Of a stretch of 64,000 nt of DNA, positions 37,788-46,251 are shown piece after piece. The position numbers and the translations under genes are program-made. The notes beneath the pieces were generated by a model. It was given only the letters and a program-made list of their open reading frames with translations, did no database searches and was not told the origin of the DNA. How positions within the stretch are numbered: position 1 is the stretch's first letter; each line of letters starts with the position of its first letter. Source of the stretch: Kaistia algarum (lineage in GTDB: Bacteria; Pseudomonadota; Alphaproteobacteria; Rhizobiales; Kaistiaceae); the NCBI RefSeq assembly GCF_026343945.1, contig NZ_JAPKNJ010000002.1:186001-250000 (forward strand), written 5' to 3'.

Positions 37788-37839
37788 ATACTATGATATC
37801 GGAAGCGGCGGAGCGAGGGCAGGGCGGAGCGGAGCGATC

Positions 37840-38619
37840 ATGCGCGGCACGATGGAAGCGACCCGACGGATCGCGGCTTCGGGCCGGGAGCGGCCCGGCA
37901 GCCTTTCCGACCGTGTCGCCGCCGAGATCGGCCGGCGGATCGTCACCGGTCAATATCCTCCCGGCGAGACGCTGCCCACCGAACCCAAGGTGCAGGAAGA
38001 GTTCGGCGTGTCGCGGACGGCTGTTCGCGAGGCGATCCGCCTGCTCTCGGCCAAGGGACTGACAGTTTCTCGCCCCAAGATCGGCACCAAGGTGCGCCCG
38101 CGCGCCGACTGGAACATGCTCGATTCCGATGTGCTGAGCTGGCAGCTCGACCAGCGGCCGAGCGATGAATTCATCCATTCCCTCTTCGAGATGCGCGAAA
38201 TCATCGAGCCCGCCGCCGCGGCGCGGGCGGCCGAGCGCGCGACCGAGGAGGAGTTGGAAACGCTGCGGGTGGCGCTGGAAGGTATCCAGAATCGCGAGCG
38301 CGGCAGCTCCGACCAGATCCGCTCCGATCTCGCCTTTCACATGACGGTGCTGGAAGCCTCGCATAATCCAATGCTGCGCTCGGTCGGCAGCCTGATCGAA
38401 TCGGGCCTCGTCGTCTCGTTTTCGCTCGGTTGGCGCACCGTTATGGGCGATGACGCCGTCTTGCAGCACCGCGATGTGTACGAAGCAATCCGTAAGCGCG
38501 ACCCGGAAGAGGCCTATCTCGCCATGCGCAGGCTGCTCCGCAACGCCAAGGGCAATGTCTTCGATTCGATCTGGGTCAGCCGCCGCGTCGATTCCGGGGC
38601 GGACAAGGAAATTCGTTGA
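37840..38619 (+). CDS. GntR-family transcriptional regulator (FadR/FCD type)
   Basis: 259 residues. A winged helix-turn-helix occupies about residues 22-85 (TGQYPPGETLPTEPKVQEEF then GVSRTAVREAIRLLSAKGL), followed by an all-helical FCD ligand domain (about 105-245) with the metal/ligand histidine in DLAFHMTVLEASHNPML. Members sense carboxylic acids or sugar acids and usually repress neighbouring catabolic genes. The genes that follow, an FAH-family enzyme and an aldehyde dehydrogenase, are likely targets. A candidate operator is listed upstream. Confidence 0.92.
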   Translation: MRGTMEATRRIAASGRERPGSLSDRVAAEIGRRIVTGQYPPGETLPTEPKVQEEFGVSRTAVREAIRLLSAKGLTVSRPKIGTKVRPRADWNMLDSDVLSWQLDQRPSDEFIHSLFEMREIIEPAAAARAAERATEEELETLRVALEGIQNRERGSSDQIRSDLAFHMTVLEASHNPMLRSVGSLIESGLVVSFSLGWRTVMGDDAVLQHRDVYEAIRKRDPEEAYLAMRRLLRNAKGNVFDSIWVSRRVDSGADKEIR

Positions 38620-38728
38620 GCCGGGGAGAACCGCTGCCTTGGCTGCTTAGCGGCCGGATGGGGGATCGTTCGCCGAATGGAAAATGTGGCAGAGCCAAGC
38701 TCTGGACGACCAATCAAGGAGGAAACGC

Positions 38729-39718
38729 ATGCGTTTGATGCAGATCAGCAACGAGGCCGGTGATCGCGCCGTCGTGGCAACGACCGAGGCTGGATCGTTC
38801 GTCGTTCCGGGGTTTGCCAGCGTCTATGATCTCGCCCAGGCGGCGATCCGCTCCAAGCGTGGCATCGTGGCGGAAGTCGAGGCGGCAGGGCAGGGCGCAG
38901 CCGTCGATCGCGCCGCGCTACTCGCGTCGGGCCGCGTTCTGGCGCCGATCGATCATCCCGACAGCGCGCATCTCCTCATCACCGGCACGGGCCTTACCCA
39001 TCTCGGCTCGGCGTCGGCGCGCGATGCCATGCACAAGACCGTGGCGGCGGCGGAAGAGACCCTGACCGATTCGATGAAGATGTTCCGCATGGGGCTCGAA
39101 GGTGGCAAGCCGGCGGCTGGCGCAACCGGCGTTCAGCCGGAATGGTTCTTCAAGGGCGACGGCGCGCTGCTGGTCGGGCCCGAGGCGCCGCTGGTCGCGC
39201 CGGCCTTCGCGCAGGATGGCGGCGAGGAGCCGGAGGTTGCGGGCATCTACATCGTCGGCGGTGACGGCCAGCCCTACCGGATCGGCTTCGCGCTCGCCAA
39301 CGAGTTCTCCGACCATGTCATGGAGCGGGTGAACTACCTCTACCTGGCCCATTCGAAGCTGCGCCAGTGCTCGGTCGGGCCGGAACTGCTCGTCGGCGCG
39401 CTGCCGGACGATGTGCGCGGCCGCTCGCGCGTCATCCGCGACGGCAAGGCGATCTTCGACGAGCCGTTCCTGTCGGGCGAGGCGAACATGTCGCATACGC
39501 TCGCCAATCTCGAGCACCACCACTTCAAATATGACTTCTTCCGCCGCCCCGGTCAGGTCCACGTCCACACCTTCGGCACGGCGACCTTGTCGGTCGCAGC
39601 CGGAATCAAGACCGAGCCGGGCGACGTGTTCGAGATCGAATGCGACGCTTTCGGCCTGCCGCTGCGCAACGCCTTGGCCTATGCGCCGGCGGAGGACGTC
39701 ACGGTCATTCAACTCTGA
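38729..39718 (+). CDS. AraD1/GguC family protein (FAH superfamily)
   Basis: 329 residues from the ATG at 38729, with a strong AAGGAGG site seven bases before it. The C-terminal two thirds are the fumarylacetoacetate-hydrolase fold; ITGTGLTHLGSASARDAMH, PEWFFKGDGALLVGP and EPEVAGIYIVGGDGQPYRIG fit the AraD1/GguC family. Members dehydrate or split 2-keto-3-deoxy sugar acids, for example in L-arabinose and related pentose breakdown. The next gene encodes a dehydrogenase that would take the resulting semialdehyde. The reaction is inferred from family and context. Confidence 0.85.
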   Translation: MRLMQISNEAGDRAVVATTEAGSFVVPGFASVYDLAQAAIRSKRGIVAEVEAAGQGAAVDRAALLASGRVLAPIDHPDSAHLLITGTGLTHLGSASARDAMHKTVAAAEETLTDSMKMFRMGLEGGKPAAGATGVQPEWFFKGDGALLVGPEAPLVAPAFAQDGGEEPEVAGIYIVGGDGQPYRIGFALANEFSDHVMERVNYLYLAHSKLRQCSVGPELLVGALPDDVRGRSRVIRDGKAIFDEPFLSGEANMSHTLANLEHHHFKYDFFRRPGQVHVHTFGTATLSVAAGIKTEPGDVFEIECDAFGLPLRNALAYAPAEDVTVIQL

Positions 39719-39821
39719 GGGTTGACCCCATATATGAGGCTCGATCGCTTTGGCGCATTGGCCTCCTGCGCGGCGCGGGCTAGAAGAGGGTCCGGATTCA
39801 GAGTTTACGCCGCCTCCTGAC

Positions 39822-39844
39822 GTCGCCCCTTCTTTCGGGGCGGC
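39822..39844 (+). terminator. Hairpin between AraD1-like and dehydrogenase genes
   Basis: An 8-bp stem GTCGCCCC / GGGGCGGC (one G-T pair) with a seven-base loop, ending 33 bases before the dehydrogenase start. CTCTCTCC follows rather than a T-run. It may reduce read-through. Confidence 0.4.
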
Positions 39845-39877
39845 TCTCTCCATTCAACGGTTCGCAAGGATTTCGTG

Positions 39878-41314
39878 ATGAACGCGCTTCACAAGAACTA
39901 TATCGGCGGCGAATGGGTCGGCGGCGACGCCAAGCCCAATATCAACCCGTCCAATACCAATGAAGTCATTGGCGAGTTCGCGCAGGCGACCGTTGCCGAC
40001 GCCAAGGCAGCCATCGACGCCGCGGCCGACGCGTTCAAGACCTGGTCGCTCTCGGGCATCCAGCAGCGCCACGACATCCTGAAGGGGACCGGCGACGAGA
40101 TCCTCGCCCGCAAGGAAGAGATCGGCCGCCTGCTCTCCCGCGAGGAAGGCAAGACGCTGCCCGAGGGCATCGGCGAGACGATCCGCGCCGCGCAGATATT
40201 CCACTTCTTCGCCGGCGAAACGCTGCGCCTGGCCGGCGAGATCCTGCCGAGCGTGCGCCCCGGCATCGACGTTACCATCACCCGCGAGCCGATCGGCGTC
40301 GTCGGGCTGATCACGCCGTGGAACTTCCCGATCGCCATTCCCGCCTGGAAAATGGCGCCGGCCATTGCCTATGGCAACACGGTCGTCATCAAGCCGGCCG
40401 ACCTCGTTCCGGGCTGCACCTGGACGATCATCGACATTCTGGTCCGCAACGGCCTGCCCAAGGGCGTCGTGAACCTCGTCATGGGCCGCGGCTCGGTCGT
40501 CGGCCAGGCGATCCTCGAATCGAAGAAGGTGAACGCGGTTTCGTTCACCGGCTCGGTCGGCACCGGCAAGAAGGTCGCCGAGGCCTCGATCGCCGTCATG
40601 CGCAAGTTCCAGCTCGAAATGGGCGGCAAGAATCCAACCATCGTCCTGGACGATGCCGACCTCAAGGTCGCGGTCGAGACGACGGCCAACAGTGCCTTCT
40701 TCTCCACCGGCCAGCGCTGCACGGCTTCCTCGCGCCTGATCGTCACTGAGAAGATCCATGACCAGTATGTCGAGGCGCTCACCAAGCGCATCCAGGATCT
40801 GGTCGTCGACGACGCCGTGAAGCAGGGCACGCATATCGGCCCGGTCGTTGACCAGAGCCAGCTGGACCAGGACGAGCGCTACATCCAGATCGCCAAGGAC
40901 GAGGGCGGCACGCTCGCCGTTGGCGGTCAGCGGATCGAGCGCGACAATCCCGGCTTCTTCCTGCAGCCGGCGCTGTTCACCGGCACGACGCCGGACATGC
41001 GCATCAACAAGGAAGAGGTCTTCGGCCCGGTTGCCAGCGTGATCAAGGTCAAGGACTATGAAGAGGCGCTCGCCGTTGCCAACGACACGCCGTTCGGCCT
41101 CTCGGCTGGCATCGTGACGACCTCGCTGAAGCATGCGTCGCACTTCAAGCGCAACGCCGAAGCCGGCATGGTGATGGTCAATCTGCCGACCGCCGGCGTC
41201 GACTACCACGTCCCGTTCGGCGGCCGGAAGGGTTCGAGCTATGGTCCGCGCGAGCAGGGCAAGTATGCTGCGGAATTCTTTACGACGGTGAAGACGGCGT
41301 ATACGCAGCCCTGA
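39878..41314 (+). CDS. Aldehyde dehydrogenase, 2-ketoglutarate-semialdehyde type
   Basis: 478 residues from the ATG at 39878, with AAGGA seven bases upstream; the GTG at 39875 is too close to that site. Conserved residues: PWNFPIAIPAWKMAPAIA, KPADLVPGC, the cofactor motif FTGSVGTGKKV, the general base glutamate in QLEMGGKNP, and the catalytic Cys281 in STGQRCTASSR. The last form is typical of ketoglutarate-semialdehyde dehydrogenases of the arabinose and xylose oxidation routes. It should finish the pathway by producing 2-oxoglutarate. Related succinate-semialdehyde enzymes cannot be excluded. Confidence 0.9.
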   Translation: MNALHKNYIGGEWVGGDAKPNINPSNTNEVIGEFAQATVADAKAAIDAAADAFKTWSLSGIQQRHDILKGTGDEILARKEEIGRLLSREEGKTLPEGIGETIRAAQIFHFFAGETLRLAGEILPSVRPGIDVTITREPIGVVGLITPWNFPIAIPAWKMAPAIAYGNTVVIKPADLVPGCTWTIIDILVRNGLPKGVVNLVMGRGSVVGQAILESKKVNAVSFTGSVGTGKKVAEASIAVMRKFQLEMGGKNPTIVLDDADLKVAVETTANSAFFSTGQRCTASSRLIVTEKIHDQYVEALTKRIQDLVVDDAVKQGTHIGPVVDQSQLDQDERYIQIAKDEGGTLAVGGQRIERDNPGFFLQPALFTGTTPDMRINKEEVFGPVASVIKVKDYEEALAVANDTPFGLSAGIVTTSLKHASHFKRNAEAGMVMVNLPTAGVDYHVPFGGRKGSSYGPREQGKYAAEFFTTVKTAYTQP

Positions 41315-41338
41315 TTGTGCCGATGGCGGCTTGCTGAT

Positions 41339-41366
41339 GACGGGCGCGGGTCATTCCGCGCCCGTC
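41339..41366. terminator. Bidirectional hairpin terminator overlapping a coding end
   Basis: A perfect 11-bp stem GACGGGCGCGG / CCGCGCCCGTC with a GTCATT loop, followed on the plus strand by TTCATTTCC. It sits between the convergent dehydrogenase and LysR genes. The LysR stop codon (41353-41351) lies in the loop, so half of the stem is coding sequence. Confidence 0.8.
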
Positions 41367-42229
41367 TTCATTTCCTGGCCGGAGAACAGCGCCTGGCTGC
41401 GGCCGATCAGCCGGACGACCCGCTCGGCCGTGGCGCGGATCGCCGGATGGTGGCGCTCGTCATGATGCGTTACCAGCCATTGCTCGGAGGCCAGCGCCTC
41501 GATCAGCTCGCCGCCGCGTTCGAGATCTGTGGCCCGGTCGCCGACGAGGCAGGGCAGGATCGCCTGGCCGACGCCCTGGCGGACGAGGTCGAGCAGCGTG
41601 CGCGGATCGTTGGCGCGGATGGCGACCGCGTCTGAATGATGGCTCGCAAGCCATTGTGCCGACGGCGTAATCGTCGCCTCGCCGGTCAGGCCGATCCAGG
41701 GCAGCGCCGCCTCGGCGCCCGATTGTCGCCGGCGATAAGCGCAGAAGGCGACGACGCCAACGCGCCGGCCCGCCAGCCACGGCTCCTCCGGCCGGCGGTT
41801 GCGGATGCCGATATCGGCGGCTCTGCGGCCGATATCGAGCCGGGCGTTGGCGGTGACGAATTCGAGCGTCCACGGATCGGCTGCCGTCCAGATCGAGCCG
41901 ATATCGCTGGCCAGGAAATGCGTCATCCACGCGCCGGCCGACAGGCGAACCGAGGGACGCGTCGAGGTCCCGGCGCGCCAGCGCTCGATGCCGGCGATGG
42001 CGGTCTCGACATCTTCGGCATGGGCAAGCAGGACGCGCCCGGCCTCCGTCGGCTCATAGCCCTGGCGCCCCCTAGAAAACAGGCGCTGGCCGAGCGCCTG
42101 CTCCAGCGCGGTGATCCGGCGCCCGAGCGTCGGCGCGCTCGTGCCCGTCGCACGCGCCGCCGGACCAAGACCACCGCCGCGCATCACGGCGAGGAAGAAT
42201 CTCAGGTCCTGCCAGTCCATGTCTTTCAT
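41351..42229 (-). CDS. LysR-family transcriptional regulator
   Basis: 292 residues. The N-terminal helix-turn-helix (about 8-65; LRFFLAVMRGGGLGPAARAT, then TLGRRITALEQALGQRLFSR) and a substrate-binding domain (about 90-285) are clear. The recognition helix begins SAPTLGRRI where most LysR proteins have S(Q/P)xxVSxxI, a modest deviation. It is transcribed divergently from the aldo/keto reductase gene across a 168-base gap, the standard layout for a LysR regulator and its target. Confidence 0.9.
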   Translation of the reverse strand: MKDMDWQDLRFFLAVMRGGGLGPAARATGTSAPTLGRRITALEQALGQRLFSRGRQGYEPTEAGRVLLAHAEDVETAIAGIERWRAGTSTRPSVRLSAGAWMTHFLASDIGSIWTAADPWTLEFVTANARLDIGRRAADIGIRNRRPEEPWLAGRRVGVVAFCAYRRRQSGAEAALPWIGLTGEATITPSAQWLASHHSDAVAIRANDPRTLLDLVRQGVGQAILPCLVGDRATDLERGGELIEALASEQWLVTHHDERHHPAIRATAERVVRLIGRSQALFSGQEMKTGAE

Positions 42230-42397
42230 TTTCGAAAGGGTCCTTGCGGGATCGTCTGTTTCCCGTCGATGCCAAGCGGCGCATATAATCCGCCCGGATC
42301 AGGAAGGATTGTGGCAGCCGGACACACCGGCGACAGGTCGGATACTTCCCGTGTTTCAATTTTGCAATGGCTGATATTGGCCCGCAAGGACTTCGAC

Positions 42398-43387
42398 ATG
42401 CTGACACGCACACTCTGGAACGGCCGCGAAATCCCGGCGCTTGGCTTCGGCGGTTGGGCCATCGGCGGGCCGTTCTTCGCCGGCACGGTTCCGCTCGGCT
42501 GGGGCGATGTTGACGACCGCCAATCGATCGCGGCGATCCATCGCGCCCTCGACCTCGGCATCCGCTTCTTCGACACGGCTGCCAATTATGGCGGCGGCCA
42601 TTCGGAAGAGATCTTGGGCGAAGCGCTGGCCGGCCGCCACGACGCCGTCATCGCCACCAAATTCGGCCATGTCGTCGATCCGACAACGAAGCAGTCTCTG
42701 GGCGAGGAGAAGTCCGCGGCTGCCATCGAGGCCATCGTCGATACCTCGCTTCGCCGGCTGCGACGTGACCGGATCGACCTCCTGCAACTGCATCTGAACG
42801 ACCTGCCGCTGTCCGATGCGGAGCCGATCTTCGAGAAGCTCGGCGCGTTGCGGCAGGCCGGGAAGATCGACGCCTTCGGCTGGAGCACCGACAATCCGGA
42901 CGGTGCCGCCGCCTTTGCCGGGCGGGACGGCTTCGTCGCGATCCAGCACGAGATGAACCTCTTCCGGCCCGCCGACGCCATGATTGCCGTCATCGAGCGC
43001 GAGGGGCTGCTCTCGATCAATCGATCACCGCTCGCAATGGGTCTTCTGACTGGAAAATTTGTCGGCGGAACGGCGTTGCCGGCGAACGACGTACGGGTCG
43101 GATCGTTCGAGTGGCTGCCCTATTTCACGGACGGCAAGGTGACGCCGTCCTACGCCGCCCGGCTGGCGGCGATCCGCGAACTGTTGCAATCGGATGGACG
43201 CACGCTGGCGCAGGGAGCGATCGCCTGGCTCTGGGGCCGGTCGGCACGGACGCTGCCAATCCCCGGTGTCCGTACGCCGCGGCAGATCGAGGAGAATGCC
43301 GGCGCGCTCGAAAAGGGGCCGTTGCCCGAGGCGGTCATGATCGAGATCGACCGTGTCATCGGCCGCGAGGGGAGCGTCGCAGCCTGA
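42398..43387 (+). CDS. Aldo/keto reductase
   Basis: 329 residues from the ATG at 42398 (AAGGA site nine bases before). The catalytic tetrad is visible as D59 (FFDTAANYG), Y64, K88 (IATKFGH) and the histidine in LLQLHLND. Later parts QGAIAWLWGRSARTLPIPG and TPRQIEENAGAL bind NADP(H) or NAD(P)+. It belongs to the broad AKR group that oxidises or reduces sugars and sugar aldehydes. The position next to the sugar-acid genes suggests an aldose dehydrogenase or reductase role. The reading frame is open far upstream, but that part is the antisense of the LysR gene. Confidence 0.88.
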   Translation: MLTRTLWNGREIPALGFGGWAIGGPFFAGTVPLGWGDVDDRQSIAAIHRALDLGIRFFDTAANYGGGHSEEILGEALAGRHDAVIATKFGHVVDPTTKQSLGEEKSAAAIEAIVDTSLRRLRRDRIDLLQLHLNDLPLSDAEPIFEKLGALRQAGKIDAFGWSTDNPDGAAAFAGRDGFVAIQHEMNLFRPADAMIAVIEREGLLSINRSPLAMGLLTGKFVGGTALPANDVRVGSFEWLPYFTDGKVTPSYAARLAAIRELLQSDGRTLAQGAIAWLWGRSARTLPIPGVRTPRQIEENAGALEKGPLPEAVMIEIDRVIGREGSVAA

Positions 43388-43397
43388 CCGTTCAGGC

Positions 43398-44462
43398 CTA
43401 TGCGCCCTCAAGCACCAGAATATCCTCGCGGCCGAAATTGACCGTGATCGGCTGACCGCGTTCGGGCGGGGCGGCGTTGGGGCGGTTGAAGGTGTCGAGC
43501 GAGACGGCGCTGTCCTTGAAGCGGACGCGGATGCGCACGACCGAGCCGAGGAAATGCACCTCGTCGATCGTACCCTCCAGATTGTTGCTCGAACCGTTGG
43601 CGCGTCCGATCGACAGCGCCTCCGGGCGGAGCGCCACGGCGAGTGCGTCGCCCGTGCCCGCGCCCTTGAGGCCGCGGCTCGTCACGATCTCCTGCCCGTC
43701 GACCATGATACGGCCCTCGGCGCCGTCGGACACCTTGCCGTTCAAGATGTTCAGCGTGCCGATGAAGGACGCGACGAAGCGGGTCTTCGGATAATTATAG
43801 ATCTCGAACGGCGTGCCGAGCTGCTCGATATTGCCCTCGCTCATGACGCAGATCCGGTCCGACATGGACAGCGCCTCTTCCTGGTCATGCGTCACGAAGA
43901 TCGTGGTGATGCCGAGCTGGCGCTGCACGGCGCGGATCTCGTCGCGAAGCGAGACGCGGATCTTGGCGTCGAGCGCGGACAGCGGTTCGTCGAGCAGCAG
44001 GATCTGCGGCTTGATGGCAAGCGCGCGGGCGAGGGCCACACGCTGCTGCTGGCCGCCGGAGAGCTGGTAGGGATAGCGATCGGCCACCTGCGGCAGCTTG
44101 ATGAGATCGAGCATCTCCTTGACGCGGCTCGCGATCTCGGCCGCGCTCTTGCGCGCGACCTTGAGGCCGAAGGCGATGTTGTCAGCGACTGTCATATTGG
44201 GGAACAGCGCATAGGCCTGGAACACCATGCCGATATTGCGCTGGTGCGGCTTGAGGCCCGTCACGTCCTTGCCGTCGATGCGGATCGTACCGCTGGTCGG
44301 CGTTTCGAAGCCGGCGATCATGCGCAGGATCGTCGTCTTGCCGCAGCCGCTCGGCCCCAGTAGCGTGACGAACTCGCCGCGCTCGACGGCAAGGTCGACG
44401 CCCTTCACGGTGGTCAGCTGCCCGAACGTCTTGGTGATCCGCTCGATCGTGAGGAAAGCCAT
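43398..44462 (-). CDS. ABC transporter ATP-binding protein (spermidine/putrescine/iron type)
   Basis: 354 residues. One ATPase domain with GPSGCGKTT (Walker A, about 36-44), signature LSGGQQQRVALARALA, Walker B ILLLDEPLSALD and switch histidine in TIFVTHDQEEALSMSD is followed by a TOBE domain (about 275-350, VALRPEALSIG). This is the PotA/FbpC class. It powers the importer formed by the two permeases encoded on the same strand just upstream in transcription. The order, from upstream, is binding protein, permease, permease, ATPase. Confidence 0.93.
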   Translation of the reverse strand: MAFLTIERITKTFGQLTTVKGVDLAVERGEFVTLLGPSGCGKTTILRMIAGFETPTSGTIRIDGKDVTGLKPHQRNIGMVFQAYALFPNMTVADNIAFGLKVARKSAAEIASRVKEMLDLIKLPQVADRYPYQLSGGQQQRVALARALAIKPQILLLDEPLSALDAKIRVSLRDEIRAVQRQLGITTIFVTHDQEEALSMSDRICVMSEGNIEQLGTPFEIYNYPKTRFVASFIGTLNILNGKVSDGAEGRIMVDGQEIVTSRGLKGAGTGDALAVALRPEALSIGRANGSSNNLEGTIDEVHFLGSVVRIRVRFKDSAVSLDTFNRPNAAPPERGQPITVNFGREDILVLEGA

Positions 44463-44489
44463 GATGGTCCTTCGGTCTTCCTTGAGGCG

Positions 44490-45272
44490 TCAGCGCTTCT
44501 GGCCGGGCGAGAAACTGGCGACGAGCTGGATGAGGCCCATGCAGGCCCAGGTGATGGCAAAAGCGATCACGGCGAGTGCCGCCGGCTCATAGGCGCGGTT
44601 GGCGCCGATCAGCTGCATATAGGGCCCGAAAGCCGGCCGGTTGAGCAGGCTCGCCATGGTGAACTCGCCTATGACGATGGCAAAGGTCAGGAACGCGCCG
44701 GACAGCACGCCGACGCGGATATTCGGCAGAATGACCTGGATGAGAATGCGCGGCCACGAACTGCCGAGGCTCTGCGCCGCTTCCGTCAGCGTACGGATAT
44801 CGATGGTCCGGAGCGCGGTGTCGACCGAGCGATACATATAGGGCAGGGCGAGCGTCACATAGGCGAAGATGAGCAGCAGGTCGGTGCTTCGCGCGCTTCC
44901 CGTCAGCGGCAGCCAGGACGAGGAATTGTACATCCGCAGATAGCCGAACACGATGACGATGGCCGGGACGACGAGCGGCAGCAGTGTCATGAACTCGACG
45001 ACCGGCCTGAGGCGCGGCAGTTTCAGCTGGACCAGATAGGCAGTCGGCACCACGAGCGCGATGCCGACGATGATGGTCATCAAGGCGATGACAGCTGAAT
45101 AGGAGAAGCTCGCCTGGAAGTTCGGATCGGCGAGGACGACCTGATAGGCCTTGAAGGAATAGACGCCGCGCTGCATGCGCAGCGAGAACTCAAACGTCGC
45201 GATCAGCGGCACGAGGAAATAGACCGCGCCGACGATGAACCCGAGCCAGGGAAAGAAGCGCGTCGTCTTCAT
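44490..45272 (-). CDS. ABC transporter permease (PotC-like)
   Basis: 260 residues from the ATG at 45272, which overlaps the upstream permease stop as ATGA; a GTG at 45281 would add three residues. Six helices and the typical EAA loop (LTEAAQSLGSSWPRILIQVI) are present. Together with the next permease it builds the membrane channel of a polyamine- or iron-type importer. A 27-base gap separates it from the ATPase gene. Confidence 0.92.
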   Translation of the reverse strand: MKTTRFFPWLGFIVGAVYFLVPLIATFEFSLRMQRGVYSFKAYQVVLADPNFQASFSYSAVIALMTIIVGIALVVPTAYLVQLKLPRLRPVVEFMTLLPLVVPAIVIVFGYLRMYNSSSWLPLTGSARSTDLLLIFAYVTLALPYMYRSVDTALRTIDIRTLTEAAQSLGSSWPRILIQVILPNIRVGVLSGAFLTFAIVIGEFTMASLLNRPAFGPYMQLIGANRAYEPAALAVIAFAITWACMGLIQLVASFSPGQKR

Positions 45273-46153
45273 CGGATCCACCGGGCGCTGCGGGAGGCGA
45301 GCCAGATATAGGCGCCGTTGGAAAGGCCGGTGATGACGATCATGCCGAGCGCCAGCGCATAGCCGAGATTGGGATCATGCAGCGCGTCGCCGCGTATCTG
45401 CGCGTAAAGCAGGATGGTCACAAGGTTGAACGACGAGCCGGTTAGCGCATAGGCCGTGGCGATGGCGCCGAACGCATTCGCAAAGAGCAGCAGGAAGGCG
45501 CCGAGGAGGCTCGGCCACAGGATGGGAAAGGCGATCATGCGCCAGTATTGCAGGCCCGTGGCGCCGAGGATCGATGCGGCCTCGCGCCATTCGCGCTTCA
45601 AACCGTCCAGCGCCGGCGAGACGACCAGCACCATCAGCGGGATCTGGAAGTAAAGATAGGTCAGCGTCAGCCCCAGGAAGGACAAAAGGTTGAAGCCGCC
45701 GCGATAGATATTCAAGTCGAACAGCGTGAACAGCAGCGCCGTCACGAGGCCGGTTCGTCCGAGCGTCGCCATGAAGGCGAAAGCGAGCGGTACGCCGGCA
45801 AACTGGGATGCGACGCCGGAAAACGTCATCAGCGTCGGACGCACCCAGCGTGGCAGTCCGCCGAGGATGGTCGCCAGCGCCAGGAAGAAGCCGATCACCA
45901 AGCCGCCCAGGGCCGAGGCGGCGCTGATCTGGAGGCTGAGCGTATAGGAACGGATGATCGCGGGCTGGGCGAGATTGAGGATGTTCTGGAACGTGAAATT
46001 GCCGCTCGGATCCTGAAAGGCGCCGACGATGAGATTGGCCGCCGGCAGCAGAAGGAACAGCAGCGAAAAGATGAGGAACGGCAGGATGCCGAGCCAGGAC
46101 CATGGGATCCGTTTCACGCGCGCGGCGGTGGCCGGCAGGGCGGTGGTGCTCAT
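45269..46153 (-). CDS. ABC transporter permease (PotB-like)
   Basis: 294 residues from the ATG at 46153. Helices are predicted near 20-42, 75-100, 110-132, 150-175, 205-230 and 255-280, with the EAA loop reading WREAASILGATGLQYWRMIA. It pairs with the PotC-like permease. The reading frame extends upstream to 46453 but that extension crosses a hairpin and part of the binding-protein gene, so it is not used. Confidence 0.9.
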   Translation of the reverse strand: MSTTALPATAARVKRIPWSWLGILPFLIFSLLFLLLPAANLIVGAFQDPSGNFTFQNILNLAQPAIIRSYTLSLQISAASALGGLVIGFFLALATILGGLPRWVRPTLMTFSGVASQFAGVPLAFAFMATLGRTGLVTALLFTLFDLNIYRGGFNLLSFLGLTLTYLYFQIPLMVLVVSPALDGLKREWREAASILGATGLQYWRMIAFPILWPSLLGAFLLLFANAFGAIATAYALTGSSFNLVTILLYAQIRGDALHDPNLGYALALGMIVITGLSNGAYIWLASRSARWIR

Positions 46154-46212
46154 GGCGTCCTTGGCAAGGCTGACCTCATGGTGAGCCGGCAATTGGGTTG
46201 CAGGTGAGAAGT

Positions 46213-46239
46213 CGGGCGCCGGCCGGTGACCGGCGCCCG
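46213..46239 (-). terminator. Hairpin between binding-protein and permease genes
   Basis: A perfect 10-bp GC stem CGGGCGCCGG / CCGGCGCCCG with a seven-base loop lies 13 bases past the binding-protein stop (minus strand). Such hairpins stabilise upstream mRNA and lower expression of the membrane genes relative to the binding protein. Confidence 0.6.
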
Positions 46240-46251
46240 GGATCGTATGGA

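Noticed and set aside
41636..42397. A long N-terminal extension of the aldo/keto reductase
   Set aside because: This part is the antisense of the LysR gene plus the intergenic region. The normal AKR start is the ATG at 42398.
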